Shown: in pieces, positions 46,082-55,518 of the stretch
Layout of the letters: the number at the start of each line of letters is the position of its first letter
How positions within the stretch are numbered: position 1 is the stretch's first letter
From: Candidatus Calescibacterium sp.
Lineage (GTDB): Bacteria > DRYD01
Assembly (NCBI GenBank): GCA_025059235.1
Contig: JANXCV010000001.1
Span: forward strand, 62,001-126,000
Direction: 5' to 3'
DNA: 64,000 bases
Made by a program: the position numbers and the translations under genes
Notes under the pieces: generated by a model
Told to the model about the DNA's origin: nothing
What the model saw: only the letters and a program-made list of their open reading frames with translations
Databases searched by the model: none

Positions 46082-46961
46082 CCCCTACTAACTTTTTGAA
46101 ATACCTCTCCATAGTACTGTAAACAAATATAAAAGAAACTACTACAGAAACTAAAAAAACAACATTCCTAATAAATATAAGGTAGTCAATTGGTAGAAGA
46201 TTAAAGAAAATGAAGTGCGAATCTAGCTTATCAAGTATATAAGCGTAACCGACTCTTAAAAAGTAATGAGATATCATGGAGGATATTATCAAGACTATGA
46301 ATATTTCGGTAAATAGAGGAGCTTTTATAAACCAACCGGCAGCACCTACCAAATTCATTATCCTTATCTCATTCTTCCTCGAAATTATTGACATTTTTAC
46401 CGTAGTGTTTATTATCAATATAACCCCAATACATAAAAAAAATATTATTCCAAAAAGTATTTTTTTCAGAACACCAAAAACACTGCTGATGTTTTCCACA
46501 TACTCTTGCCAATATATTACGTCTTTCACAATTCTGTACTTTTTAACATCTTGTGATATTATACTAACGAATTCGGGTTTCTTAACCTTTATATAAACAA
46601 CATTGCCGATGGGTATATCAGAGTAATCTATATTTAATTCTTCTTTTATTCTTTTAATCAGTTCCTCTTTTGATACCAAAGTAGCACTCAGAACCTTATC
46701 GTTACTCTCAAGATTATACAAAAATTCGGATATCTCACTTATCTTAGCATGTTTATCAAAATATACGTGAATAGTTATCTGAGAAATCATTTTCTGCTTT
46801 ATGTTCTCTATGTTATAATATACTAGAATTATCAGTTGTAGGACAAAGAATGAGAAGGAGGTAACGGTAATGGCGGCAAAGAACATTCCCCAGTTTTTGC
46901 TTATATTATCGTATACTTCCTTTATGAAGGAGGTAAAAACAGTTTCGAGATATTTGAACAT
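46074..46961 (-). CDS. ftsX: cell division protein FtsX
   Basis: ABC-type permease subunit of 295 residues controlling wall hydrolases at the septum. Topology is TM1 (25-48), an extracellular domain (50-165), and three C-terminal helices (170-280). The stretch SIISRKNEIRIMNLVGAAGWFIKAPL is the FtsX coupling-region signature. The ATPase gene ftsE is not upstream; rpsL is. FtsE must therefore be encoded elsewhere. It overlaps the M23 gene. Confidence 0.9.
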   Translation of the reverse strand: MFKYLETVFTSFIKEVYDNISKNWGMFFAAITVTSFSFFVLQLIILVYYNIENIKQKMISQITIHVYFDKHAKISEISEFLYNLESNDKVLSATLVSKEELIKRIKEELNIDYSDIPIGNVVYIKVKKPEFVSIISQDVKKYRIVKDVIYWQEYVENISSVFGVLKKILFGIIFFLCIGVILIINTTVKMSIISRKNEIRIMNLVGAAGWFIKAPLFTEIFIVLIISSMISHYFLRVGYAYILDKLDSHFIFFNLLPIDYLIFIRNVVFLVSVVVSFIFVYSTMERYFKKLVGDE

Positions 46962-47387
46962 TTACTTTTTCTTGTTAGGGTTTCTTGCACCATATTTGGA
47001 TCTACTTTGTCTTCTTTTCTCTACTCCAGCAGCGTCCAACTTTCCTCTTATAACCTTATATCTTATACCTGGTAAGTCTTTTACTCTTCCTCCTCTTATC
47101 AATACGACCGAGTGTTCTTGCAAATTATGCCCTTCTCCAGGAATATAAGCGGTAACTTCCATACCATTACTGAGCCTTACTTTTGCAACTTTTCTCAGAG
47201 CAGAGTTTGGCTTCTTAGGTGTAATAGTCTTTACCTGTATACATACTCCTCTCTTTTGGGGAGACCCTTTAGGATCCCAATAAACTCTGCCCTCAAGAGA
47301 ATTATAGTAATAATGCAAAGCAGGAACTTTTGACTTTTTCTTTACTGTTTTTCTACCCTTTCTTATCAGTTGGTTTATCGTTGGCAT
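46962..47387 (-). CDS. rpsL: 30S ribosomal protein S12 with N-terminal insertion
   Basis: uS12 of the decoding centre. [57 protein letters not shown] and the C-terminal [13 protein letters not shown] are conserved, including the Lys of PKKPNS at the streptomycin site. Between KSKVPAL (residue 24) and PQKRGV lies an insertion of about 16 residues, [18 protein letters not shown], absent from standard 124-residue S12, giving 141 residues. rpsG, its usual partner, is missing; it lies between pyrH and ftsX. Confidence 0.96.
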   Translation of the reverse strand: MPTINQLIRKGRKTVKKKSKVPALHYYYNSLEGRVYWDPKGSPQKRGVCIQVKTITPKKPNSALRKVAKVRLSNGMEVTAYIPGEGHNLQEHSVVLIRGGRVKDLPGIRYKVIRGKLDAAGVEKRRQSRSKYGARNPNKKK

Positions 47388-47392
47388 CTATC

Positions 47393-48103
47393 TTAACCTC
47401 CTTTTGATATTAAAGTTCCAACATTCTCTCCAGCAAGTATCCTACTTATATTACCATAGTCCTTCATACTAAAGACAACAATGGGTATGTTATGTTCCAT
47501 TGAGAGGGATATTGCCGTTCCGTCCATGAAGCCAAGATTCTTATCTATAACCTCTTTGTAGTTCAGGTGAGTATATTTGGAAGCCTGGGGGTTGACCAAT
47601 GGATCACTACTGTAAACCCCGTCCACTTTAGTGGCTTTGAGTATAATTTGACATTCGAGTTCTATTGCTTTTAATACTGCTGCAGTATCGGTGGAGAAAA
47701 ATGGATTTCCCGTGCCGCCAGCTATTATAACTATCCTGCCTTTTTCCAAGTGCCTTAGAGCTTTTCTACGTATAAACGGTTCTGCAACCGATCTTATTTC
47801 AAGTGAAGTCATCACCCTAGTCTGAATACCTATGCTTTCGAGAACTTCCTGGAAAGCCAGTGCGTTTATTACAGTGGCTAACATTCCCATATAGTCTGCA
47901 GTAGCCCGGTTTATACCGACCAGTTCCCTACCCCTCACAAAGTTTCCTCCACCAACAACAATTGTAAACTGAACGCCTTGCAAAAAAACACTTTTTATTT
48001 CGTTAGCATACTTGTTAAGTATATCGAAATCAAGTCCCCTCTTCTTCTCTCCACCAAACATTTCTCCACTTAATTTAAGCAAAACTCTGTTATATTTCAT
48101 CAT
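47393..48103 (-). CDS. pyrH: uridylate kinase
   Basis: UMP kinase, 236 residues, converting UMP to UDP. VLLKLSGEMFGG, VVGGGNFVRGRELVG, IIAGGTGNPFFSTDTAAVLKA and ATKVDGVYSSDP are the amino-acid-kinase motifs of PyrH. It overlaps tsf by four bases. The usual order rpsB-tsf-pyrH-frr is reduced to tsf-pyrH here; rpsL follows instead of frr. Confidence 0.96.
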   Translation of the reverse strand: MMKYNRVLLKLSGEMFGGEKKRGLDFDILNKYANEIKSVFLQGVQFTIVVGGGNFVRGRELVGINRATADYMGMLATVINALAFQEVLESIGIQTRVMTSLEIRSVAEPFIRRKALRHLEKGRIVIIAGGTGNPFFSTDTAAVLKAIELECQIILKATKVDGVYSSDPLVNPQASKYTHLNYKEVIDKNLGFMDGTAISLSMEHNIPIVVFSMKDYGNISRILAGENVGTLISKGG

Positions 48104-48972
48104 TTTGATATTTCAAATCTTACAAACTTCCTTACCAATATTTTTTCTCCTATCTTTGAAGAAACAAAATTCATGTAGTCTTTAAATTTAGGTATTTTTA
48201 GTGAATCGTCATAGAAAGTTTGTTCAAATAAAACAGAATCTTCAAATATCTTGTTTACTTTTCCTTCTGCAATTTTTTGAGCTATGTGATCTGGCTTACC
48301 TTCACTTTTGGCTTGTTCAAAAGCCATTTTCTTTTGCTCTTCAATTTCTTCCGGAGGAACTGAAGACAAATCAACATACAGGGGCTTCATGGAAGCTATC
48401 TGAAAAACAGTTTTGTTACCAAATTCCTTCTTCTCTTCCTGATTCTCAGAAAACGGTTTTTCAAATTCAACTAGTACTAAAACCCCAACCCTGTTGTTAA
48501 AATGAAGATAATCAAATATCACTTGTGTGTCTTTTTCTACTTCTAGTGAAATTGCTCTTGAAAGCTTTATATTCTCTCCGAATATCGAAATATTTTCGTT
48601 TATATATGTTTGCAGATCCTTTCCATTGTAGCTGAGTTTCAGAGCTTCCTCTACTGAGGAAAAGTTTTGTTCGAATAAAAATTCGGATATATTCTTTGCT
48701 AAACCTATAAATTTTTCGTTTCGAGCTACAAAATCGGTTTCGCAAGCTAATTCAATCATGACAGCTTTGGAACCATTGTTCTTTATCGATATTACTCCTT
48801 CCTTTGTTAATCTATCTAACTTTTTAACGGCTTTTGCTGCTCCCTTAGCCAACAGAATCCTCCTAGCTTTCTCAATATCTCCGTTTGATTCGATTAATGC
48901 ATTTTTGCAGTCTGTCATTCCAGCACCAGTTTCTTCCCTCAATTGCTTTATCAAATCCATTGATATTGACAT
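48100..48972 (-). CDS. tsf: elongation factor Ts
   Basis: EF-Ts, the nucleotide-exchange factor of EF-Tu, 290 residues. The N-terminal UBA-like LIKQLREETGAGMTDCKNALIESNGDIEKAR and the core CETDFVARNEKF, with KPLYVDLSSVPPEEIEEQK in the C-terminal core, are diagnostic. GGAGG precedes ATG 48972. rpsB is not upstream; yebC is. Confidence 0.96.
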   Translation of the reverse strand: MSISMDLIKQLREETGAGMTDCKNALIESNGDIEKARRILLAKGAAKAVKKLDRLTKEGVISIKNNGSKAVMIELACETDFVARNEKFIGLAKNISEFLFEQNFSSVEEALKLSYNGKDLQTYINENISIFGENIKLSRAISLEVEKDTQVIFDYLHFNNRVGVLVLVEFEKPFSENQEEKKEFGNKTVFQIASMKPLYVDLSSVPPEEIEEQKKMAFEQAKSEGKPDHIAQKIAEGKVNKIFEDSVLFEQTFYDDSLKIPKFKDYMNFVSSKIGEKILVRKFVRFEISK

Positions 48973-48985
48973 ATCTATTCCTCCT

Positions 48986-49753
48986 TTACTTCATTAATTC
49001 CAGAGTTTTGCTCAGTATTTCCTGAGGTATAAATATATTCATATGTACCTTTTGAACATCATCGTGATCTTCTAGTGTTTCGGCTAACTTCAATATGGTA
49101 GCAGCTTTATCAACATCGTCTATTACAATAACATTCTCAGCTATGTATGATATATCAGCGCTTTGAGGTATCAATTTAAGTTCATCTAGTTTATCTTTTA
49201 CTTTCTCAAAGTTTTCTGGATCCACGACCATTTCTATATCTTTTTCACTGACTTTTAGATCTTCGATGTAATCTATGAGATTTTCCAGCAAATAGTTTTC
49301 CAATCGGCTAGGGTCTTCAACATCAGTGAAGCTAAATATTCCCTTTCTTTTGAATATCCATGAAACGCTACCGCTTTCAGCTAGATTGCCGTTGAATTTT
49401 TGGAATATTCTTCTTACTTCTGAGGCAGTTCTATTGCGATTATCGGTTATTATTTCAAGTAAGATAGCCACGCCGTATGGTCCATACCCTTCATATATTA
49501 TCTCATGTAGTTCTTCTCCTTCTAGTTTTCCTTGAGCTTTAAGAAGAATTTTTTCGATATTTTCGGAAGGGAAGCCAGCAGCTTTTGCTTTTTTAATAGC
49601 TATTCTTAGTTTTGAATTGGTTTGGGGATCAGGTCCACCTTCCCTTGCAGCCACCATTATCTCCCTACTAATTTTACTAAATAACTTCCCACGAAGTTTA
49701 TCCATTCTCTCTTTTCTATGCCTTATGTTATGCCACTTAGAATGGCCAGCCAT
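48986..49753 (-). CDS. yebC: YebC/PmpR family protein (translation or transcription regulator)
   Basis: A 255-residue three-domain YebC protein: AGHSKWHNIRHRKERMDKLRGKLFSKISREI at the N-terminus, IYEGYGPYGVAILLEIITDNRNRTASEVR, and the acidic C-terminal domain ending TLEDHDDVQKVHMNI. Recent work ties YebC to translation of proline-rich motifs; older work to DNA binding. It is the first gene of a ten-gene minus-strand operon and faces the pseudopilin gene across 85 bases. Confidence 0.95.
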   Translation of the reverse strand: MAGHSKWHNIRHRKERMDKLRGKLFSKISREIMVAAREGGPDPQTNSKLRIAIKKAKAAGFPSENIEKILLKAQGKLEGEELHEIIYEGYGPYGVAILLEIITDNRNRTASEVRRIFQKFNGNLAESGSVSWIFKRKGIFSFTDVEDPSRLENYLLENLIDYIEDLKVSEKDIEMVVDPENFEKVKDKLDELKLIPQSADISYIAENVIVIDDVDKAATILKLAETLEDHDDVQKVHMNIFIPQEILSKTLELMK

Positions 49754-49838
49754 ACTTCTATACTATTCTACACAAATAAAAACTAACCTCTCATAAATAG
49801 AGGTAAACTAAATCCAGAAAAATAAATCATATAATGAA

Positions 49839-50327
49839 ATGAACAAAGGATTGACTTTAGTAGAAATCATAATTTCTTTTTCAATAGCACTAATACTCAT
49901 CTCTTCAATGTATCTCATAATCTATAGTAACCTAAAAGTTAGCGAAACCAACCAGTACTACATAGATGCAAATAATATACTTACATTCCTATCACGAGAA
50001 ATACAAAACAATCCCTCTATCTATATAGAATACAACCCAAACGAAAATGCCTTTTCCTACAAAGAAGAAAAAGATGTAATAATCAAAATGCTAAAAGGAA
50101 AACTTAGAATGTACAGATACACTATCAACGGTAGTAGCAATTATAATATATCTTTAAGTGAAGAAATAAAGATAATCATGGACAATGTAGTACAAGTAGA
50201 TATAACACTTAGCTGGACAGTAAACAACAAAACTTATAGAACAAAATCATCCGTAATTATTTCTACTTTTGAGATATTTCAACAACCTCCTATAAATCTC
50301 CCTGAGGATTCAGACATAGAAATATAA
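49839..50327 (+). CDS. type IV pilin-like / pseudopilin
   Basis: A 162-residue prepilin: leader MNKG, then LTLVEIIISFSIALILISSMYLIIYS, a class III signal with Glu at position +5. The following ANNILTFLSREIQNNPSIYIEY resembles PilW/GspJ-like minor pilins, and the C-terminal part is beta-rich. The prepilin signal fixes ATG 49839; there is no ribosome site and a TATAAT lies three bases upstream, so the mRNA may be nearly leaderless. Related assembly proteins are GspF-like genes at 21650 and 58193. Confidence 0.85.
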   Translation: MNKGLTLVEIIISFSIALILISSMYLIIYSNLKVSETNQYYIDANNILTFLSREIQNNPSIYIEYNPNENAFSYKEEKDVIIKMLKGKLRMYRYTINGSSNYNISLSEEIKIIMDNVVQVDITLSWTVNNKTYRTKSSVIISTFEIFQQPPINLPEDSDIEI

Positions 50328-50329
50328 TT

Positions 50330-52132
50330 CTATGCTACGATAACTCTATTTCTTCCTTCCCTCTTTGCAATATACAAAAGTTCGTCAGATTTCTTTATTA
50401 ACTCATCTTTAGATGATGCATCGATAGGGAAACAAGCAATACCAATCGAAGCAGAAATTTGTATATCCCCCTTCCTAAAAGATTTATATCCTTCTCTTAT
50501 CTGCTCAGCCAATAAATAAGCATCCTGCTTATAAAAATTAGGTAAAATAATTGCAAACTCATCTCCCCCATATCTACATACATATCCCTTATCCTTAACA
50601 TAACTGGTAAGTAGCTTAGCTATTGATTTTAATAGTTCATCACCCATAGGATGACCAAAAGTATCGTTATATTGCTTAAATTTATCCGTATCTATCATTA
50701 GCAAGCATACGGGATAACCGTACAGTTTGGCGTTTTCTATTTCTTTAGACAAAAGTTCTTGAAAGTGTCTATGAGAATACAATCCAGTTAAACCATCCCT
50801 TATAGCCATATTTAAAGTCTTAGAATACTCCTTGTAAAGTATATACATTATTGCAAATTTATCGCAAATCAATTGGATAAAATTAACATCTTTTTCATCA
50901 AAGCTACGCGTATTTAAACTAGAAACATAGGCCACTCCTAGAATTTTATTTCCAATCTTGATAGGAGAACATATAAAACTTCTATCATCTTTGAACAATG
51001 CCAAAGCACTAAATACAGTACCTCCGAAATAATATACAGGCTTTAAACTATTGATCACAACCTCCACACAAGTATTCTTTAAATATAGATCAACTCTACC
51101 TATCCCCCTATGAAAAACAGGTTTTATACAATCTATACTAACCTCATCCCTCTCAAAAATAAAAATAATAAACCTAGAAAAACTCAAAGACTTGGAAACA
51201 ATAGAATAAAAGCTATTATATAAATCCTCATAATCTGGATTATCATCCAGGTTTGAATAAAAATCACCCAAATATTTCAACCAACTGACTAACTTATCCC
51301 TATCCTCTTTGAGCTTTTCTAACTCCTTACTCAGTGTTTTATTTTCGTAACTCAACAGCGTAGAATCTACCAACTCCCTCAAGTGTTGAATCACAAAACT
51401 ATAATTATAACGATTGTACATAAATCTAAGGATATACACAAACATGGAATAACTAAAAAATACTAAAATAAAGGAATGGAGAGAAAAAATAGAATAAACA
51501 TCTGAAAAGAAAACTTTTACAATCAAACAAAGAATATACCACAAACAAAGCAAAGCTACCAATAAAAAGTACTCAAAAAAAACAAATCTAAAAGGGAGAA
51601 AGTTTGATTCATTGCTAACGTTGATAAATAACTTTTCGAAAATTTCATTTTTGTTTTCATTATCAATACTTACCTTATCTCCAAGAGATTTTTCAAAAAT
51701 ATCCAGTAAATATCTCCTTAGATCCGACAAAACTATGTTGTTTACAAAACCAATTAAAGTAATCGCATAAAAGTACGAGTAAACTATAAAAAAGATAATC
51801 AAAACAGTAAAATGCTTAGCAAAAAAATTCGTAAACGTCCAAGTAATTGAAAAAATCAGAATAGTAAAGGCCGTCTTTAAAAGTATATTGTTTAATTTCA
51901 CATTTTGATCAGCATCAAAATTTATCGAAAATTCCTTTAGGATAAAAATAATAATTCCCAACAAACATAATAAAATCGTAAGATATAGATCACTTATCCC
52001 CTTAAATGCAAGAAACAAAGGAACAAAAATAGAATAGATCGGAATTGCCTCAAATCTCTGCTTATAATACAAAAGTGTAAACTCTACTGTAATTCCTAAA
52101 ATAACTAAAAATATCAAGCTTAAGTCAATCAT
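50330..52132 (-). CDS. membrane diguanylate cyclase with GAF and GGDEF domains
   Basis: A 600-residue signalling enzyme that makes c-di-GMP. The N-terminal 245 residues hold eight or so membrane helices, followed by a coiled coil (about 260-290), a GAF-like region (300-425) and a GGDEF domain with DGLTGLYSHRHF, DTDKFKQYNDTFGHPMGDELL and CRYGGDEFAII. The intact GGDEF predicts activity. No RxxD inhibitory site is obvious before it. Its 3' end abuts the pilin gene, consistent with but not proving pilus control. Confidence 0.92.
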   Translation of the reverse strand: MIDLSLIFLVILGITVEFTLLYYKQRFEAIPIYSIFVPLFLAFKGISDLYLTILLCLLGIIIFILKEFSINFDADQNVKLNNILLKTAFTILIFSITWTFTNFFAKHFTVLIIFFIVYSYFYAITLIGFVNNIVLSDLRRYLLDIFEKSLGDKVSIDNENKNEIFEKLFINVSNESNFLPFRFVFFEYFLLVALLCLWYILCLIVKVFFSDVYSIFSLHSFILVFFSYSMFVYILRFMYNRYNYSFVIQHLRELVDSTLLSYENKTLSKELEKLKEDRDKLVSWLKYLGDFYSNLDDNPDYEDLYNSFYSIVSKSLSFSRFIIFIFERDEVSIDCIKPVFHRGIGRVDLYLKNTCVEVVINSLKPVYYFGGTVFSALALFKDDRSFICSPIKIGNKILGVAYVSSLNTRSFDEKDVNFIQLICDKFAIMYILYKEYSKTLNMAIRDGLTGLYSHRHFQELLSKEIENAKLYGYPVCLLMIDTDKFKQYNDTFGHPMGDELLKSIAKLLTSYVKDKGYVCRYGGDEFAIILPNFYKQDAYLLAEQIREGYKSFRKGDIQISASIGIACFPIDASSKDELIKKSDELLYIAKREGRNRVIVA

Positions 52133-52979
52133 CTATTCTATAGTAAACGGGGTAATAACAGGCACCAATGGGCTGGGTAATCAACTCCTCCATATATATC
52201 TCACGATCAAATATTTTAATTTCATCATACGGTCTATAAACACCCCCAGAAGTATATACCAATTCTTCATAACTTGATTTGATTAAATATATAGGAATAG
52301 AGGGCCCACCCCTAGCAGAAAAATATATGCTCCTAATCCGCCTATTCACAATAAAGTGATAAAACACCTTATATGTCCCCTTCAATACCATATTAGTCTC
52401 TATACCATCCAAAGGTATATCACCAACTACAAGATAATTCAAATCTTCTGGAACATAAGTTACAATCCTACCGATTCCGAAGATCCCTTTAACATGTTTC
52501 CTATCGGTGGGAAGTATGTACCTATATTTGACATTCCCAACCCAAGAATCGAAGTCTATCCTACCATTCGAATAGATCCAAAAGTAACCAGAAACTAAAA
52601 ACTGAGGTTTAAAGTCTATCTCAAATATGTACCTACCATCTATGTAGTATTTGGTCGGATTGAAATTTTTAAATATCTCTCTGGCTATATCATTACCAAC
52701 CTTAAAATAGCTATCCTTAGAAGATGAAAAAGCAAAGTTTATATAAGCTTCACACTTACCAGTAAGCACTAAATATATCTTCTTATCCTCCAAAGTATCA
52801 TTCAGGTGATAAAAATAAATGAGTGTAGGAGTGAACCCCGAAATAGTTCCACTTATCAAATATCCATCTTTCTTAACATACTCCGGAGAATTCGAAAAAA
52901 ACATTAAAACAGGCTCAAAAGCCTTAACCTTACACAATATAAACATCAAAATCAAAAGTAAAAACTTTCCAACCTTCAT
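52125..52979 (-). CDS. exported protein, unknown
   Basis: A 284-residue protein with a signal peptide (1-20, LLLILMFILCKVKA) and a beta-rich mature part (KKIYLVLTGKCEAYINFAF, RYIFEIDFKPQFLVSGYFWIY, VFYHFIVNRRIRSIYFSARGG). The phrase LVVGDIPLDGIETNMVLKGTYKV suggests a domain repeated in extracellular proteins, but no family is recognised. It overlaps the GGDEF gene by eight bases and the delta' gene by four. Confidence 0.55.
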   Translation of the reverse strand: MKVGKFLLLILMFILCKVKAFEPVLMFFSNSPEYVKKDGYLISGTISGFTPTLIYFYHLNDTLEDKKIYLVLTGKCEAYINFAFSSSKDSYFKVGNDIAREIFKNFNPTKYYIDGRYIFEIDFKPQFLVSGYFWIYSNGRIDFDSWVGNVKYRYILPTDRKHVKGIFGIGRIVTYVPEDLNYLVVGDIPLDGIETNMVLKGTYKVFYHFIVNRRIRSIYFSARGGPSIPIYLIKSSYEELVYTSGGVYRPYDEIKIFDREIYMEELITQPIGACYYPVYYRIDD

Positions 52980-53932
52980 CTCATGATACTTCTCAAAAAA
53001 TGGTACACCTTAAACATAAAACAGGTATACAGGATCTTCTTATTGATCCTCTTAAATACCATGCCACTATCTATACTCCTTACCTCTTTAAATAATGAAT
53101 GTATATTTTCATACTTCAGATTATACCTCAAAAACTTGTTAATAAACTCCTCTTTTCCAAGTATCTTCGAATAAATAAAGCTCCTTTCTAACATTTTTAA
53201 GACATTTTCATCTATGACACTACGATACAAGTTCACCATGTATATGTCCCGTATGAGAGACTTAATCAATTTCAGAAGAAGCTTGAAAGAAATAAAACAG
53301 CTGAAATTATTTACCCAGAACTCATCGTTAAAGACCATATCTCGCGAAGGATCCATAAAAAAGTCTAGTATTTTCTTGAAATCATCCTTAGGCTTTCTCT
53401 CTTTTAGATTCCAAAAATTCATGGAAAAATACTCAATCAGATCAAAATTAGCATTAGTAAACAAAATAACAAACTCCGCCCAATTTATAGGATAATAATA
53501 CGTCTTTACTAAATAATCCAATAGATTACTAGTATTTGGATTCACGTGTATCCTTATCGATCTAGAAAGAATAGTTGGCAAAATATTACTGTCCTCTTTG
53601 AATAGAAAGAAAAAACATCCTTCAGGAGGCTCCTCAAGCGTCTTCAACATAGCATTAACCGAATATATATTCAAGTTATCAACATCTATTATAGCAAATT
53701 TCAATCCTTGTGACTTTAACCTAACAAAACTCAATAAGTACCTTACTTTATCGATAGGTATAAAATCCTCATCTATCAAATCTACCCTCTCAATATTTGA
53801 AAATGATTCGGCTACCTTATCAATCAAAATAAGCTTTAACTTTTTTGAATCTCCAAAAAAAATAAACGTACCGCAGACGGATCCTCCTACGTATTCTGTT
53901 ACTCTTCTTACTACCTCCTGACGTATAATCAT
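52976..53932 (-). CDS. DNA polymerase III delta' subunit (HolB-like)
   Basis: Clamp-loader subunit of 318 residues. The Walker A region is degenerate (FIFFGDSKKLKLILIDK), as usual for non-ATPase delta'. INSVNAMLKTLEEPPEGCFF-like NAMLKTLEEPPEG, with LPTILSRSIRIHV as the sensor-1/SRC-like element, are clamp-loader signatures. AAAGGATATAG precedes ATG 53932. It lies beside an exported protein and the DUF6754-like membrane locus, not beside tmk, its common partner. Confidence 0.82.
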   Translation of the reverse strand: MIIRQEVVRRVTEYVGGSVCGTFIFFGDSKKLKLILIDKVAESFSNIERVDLIDEDFIPIDKVRYLLSFVRLKSQGLKFAIIDVDNLNIYSVNAMLKTLEEPPEGCFFFLFKEDSNILPTILSRSIRIHVNPNTSNLLDYLVKTYYYPINWAEFVILFTNANFDLIEYFSMNFWNLKERKPKDDFKKILDFFMDPSRDMVFNDEFWVNNFSCFISFKLLLKLIKSLIRDIYMVNLYRSVIDENVLKMLERSFIYSKILGKEEFINKFLRYNLKYENIHSLFKEVRSIDSGMVFKRINKKILYTCFMFKVYHFLRSIMR

Positions 53933-54796
53933 CTATATCCTTTTCTTGAATATTACCCTATCATACACATAGATTATATTTGCTATGATAATGAATATTA
54001 TTAGAAGTCCGTGTATCAGGGATTGAGTTAGCATGTATTTTACAGCTTCGCTGACTTGATCAGGCTCTGGATTAGATTCCAATATTTCATAATCAGCAGC
54101 TCCTTTGAGTCCCCCAAAAAGCCCTATCAATTGACCACTGAGAATATACGGATACATCTCAGCAGCCATAACAGCGGTACATCCTCCAGAAACGTTCACA
54201 CCGTACCTACTCTTCAATATCCTTATATAATGGACTAAAGAATCACCAGCTGCTATACAAAAAACTAGACTTAGATCATTGGCAGTTTTTATATCTTTCA
54301 GAAAAGGAGCATTATTGTTAGATATAATCGGAATTGCATCTTTCAGATCAACCCCCATCTTCTCTATTGCCACAGCTCCACCAATTACATACCCGCCTAT
54401 AACATAATCCTGATTCTCAACCTTATTGTACATTCCAGCTATCTGAATAGTCTTATTAGCAACTATCTGAGCACCATCAGGAACCAAAGATATAGCTATC
54501 ACCTTTATGTCTTTTCTAAAACATTGTTTCAGAAAATTCTCCAGTATAGGGTCAGCTTCAACCCTCGTAGAAGGCCCATAATCACCCGACACTAAAACTA
54601 CACTACCACTAGGTATAGACTCTATAAAATCATAAGCTTGCTTAGAAGCAGGTGTTATCGTCCTCTTTAAGATCTCTAAATTTATTTTCTTAACCCAATA
54701 AACGTCTGAAAATATAGTTCCAAATACCAAGCAAATCGCTACTAATAAAAATATCGTTCTCCTGGTAATCTTTTTAAACAAATTTATTATAATCAT
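53933..54796 (-). CDS. membrane-anchored protein of the DUF6754-like locus
   Basis: A 287-residue protein with one N-terminal helix (13-32), a soluble alpha/beta domain (35-255) and one C-terminal helix (258-280). The soluble part has strands like SVVLVSGDYGPSTRVEADPIL, KVIAISLVPDGAQIV, and PYILSGQLIGLFGGLKGAADYEIL. It looks like a Rossmann-type or SGNH-like fold held between two membrane passes. No family recognised. Four-base overlap with the next gene makes it part of a three-gene unit. Confidence 0.65.
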   Translation of the reverse strand: MIIINLFKKITRRTIFLLVAICLVFGTIFSDVYWVKKINLEILKRTITPASKQAYDFIESIPSGSVVLVSGDYGPSTRVEADPILENFLKQCFRKDIKVIAISLVPDGAQIVANKTIQIAGMYNKVENQDYVIGGYVIGGAVAIEKMGVDLKDAIPIISNNNAPFLKDIKTANDLSLVFCIAAGDSLVHYIRILKSRYGVNVSGGCTAVMAAEMYPYILSGQLIGLFGGLKGAADYEILESNPEPDQVSEAVKYMLTQSLIHGLLIIFIIIANIIYVYDRVIFKKRI

Positions 54797-55518
54797 TCGC
54801 TTTTACCAAGATGAGCTTTCTCTATTCCAAATAGTAATTTTAGTGAAATTATAATCGTTCCTATTCCGACAGCTATGAGAATAGCTCTCTGTGCTGCTGC
54901 ATTTATAACAGCAGTTATGTATTCGGATATGACCGATACTTTCAGACCAATAAACCCAAAAATATAGTCTCCTATGGGGACTCTACCTAGTATAACGATC
55001 GAGGCAGCTAAAAGCAATAAAGTAGCCTCCAAATTCCTAGCTCTGAAAGCTCTATATGAAGCAGAAGCTATAAAAAACGCCAATAAAGAAAACATAGCAG
55101 CACTCAACGGATTATAAATACTGTAAAATATAACAGTATTGAAAATATTAGTGTCAACCATAGCAACTTGAAAAGTTATCAACGGTATCAATCCCGTATT
55201 ATCCAAAAGTACCTTAAAAACATAATCTTTCTTGGGAACAACGTTATATATCATACCTATTATGATAGTAAGTATCAAAGAAGCAATCAATATAATATTT
55301 GCAATTCTGTCATCCCAATGAGTAATCGGTTCCAGCGTTTTCCTCAGACTAATTATAACCAAGTTCAAAATACCCAGTATCGTCGCAAAAGATGAAATCA
55401 CAATAACCCAGTTTCTTACTATTTGGGTAATTTTACCGGTAAGCTCTGGCAAAAAATAGTTAATGATTATTATTATCCCCGTCAACGCAGTTATTATCAA
55501 TGGTAATTCCCTTTTCAT
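54793..55518 (-). CDS. multi-pass membrane protein of the DUF6754-like locus
   Basis: A 241-residue protein with about seven membrane helices at roughly 7-28, 36-56, 74-94, 110-125, 135-160, 165-185 and 205-230. A distinctive stretch near 150 reads SASYRAFRARNLEATLLLLAASIVILGRVP. It overlaps both neighbours by four bases. No known family is recognised; the constant company of the two partners suggests one membrane complex. Confidence 0.65.
   Translation of the reverse strand: MKRELPLIITALTGIIIIINYFLPELTGKITQIVRNWVIVISSFATILGILNLVIISLRKTLEPITHWDDRIANIILIASLILTIIIGMIYNVVPKKDYVFKVLLDNTGLIPLITFQVAMVDTNIFNTVIFYSIYNPLSAAMFSLLAFFIASASYRAFRARNLEATLLLLAASIVILGRVPIGDYIFGFIGLKVSVISEYITAVINAAAQRAILIAVGIGTIIISLKLLFGIEKAHLGKSE

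Noticed and set aside
49786..49804. Hairpin ACCTCT/AGAGGT between yebC and the pilin as terminator
   Set aside because: Only six base pairs with no T-run; the region is divergent, so termination is not expected. It might be an operator but nothing supports one.
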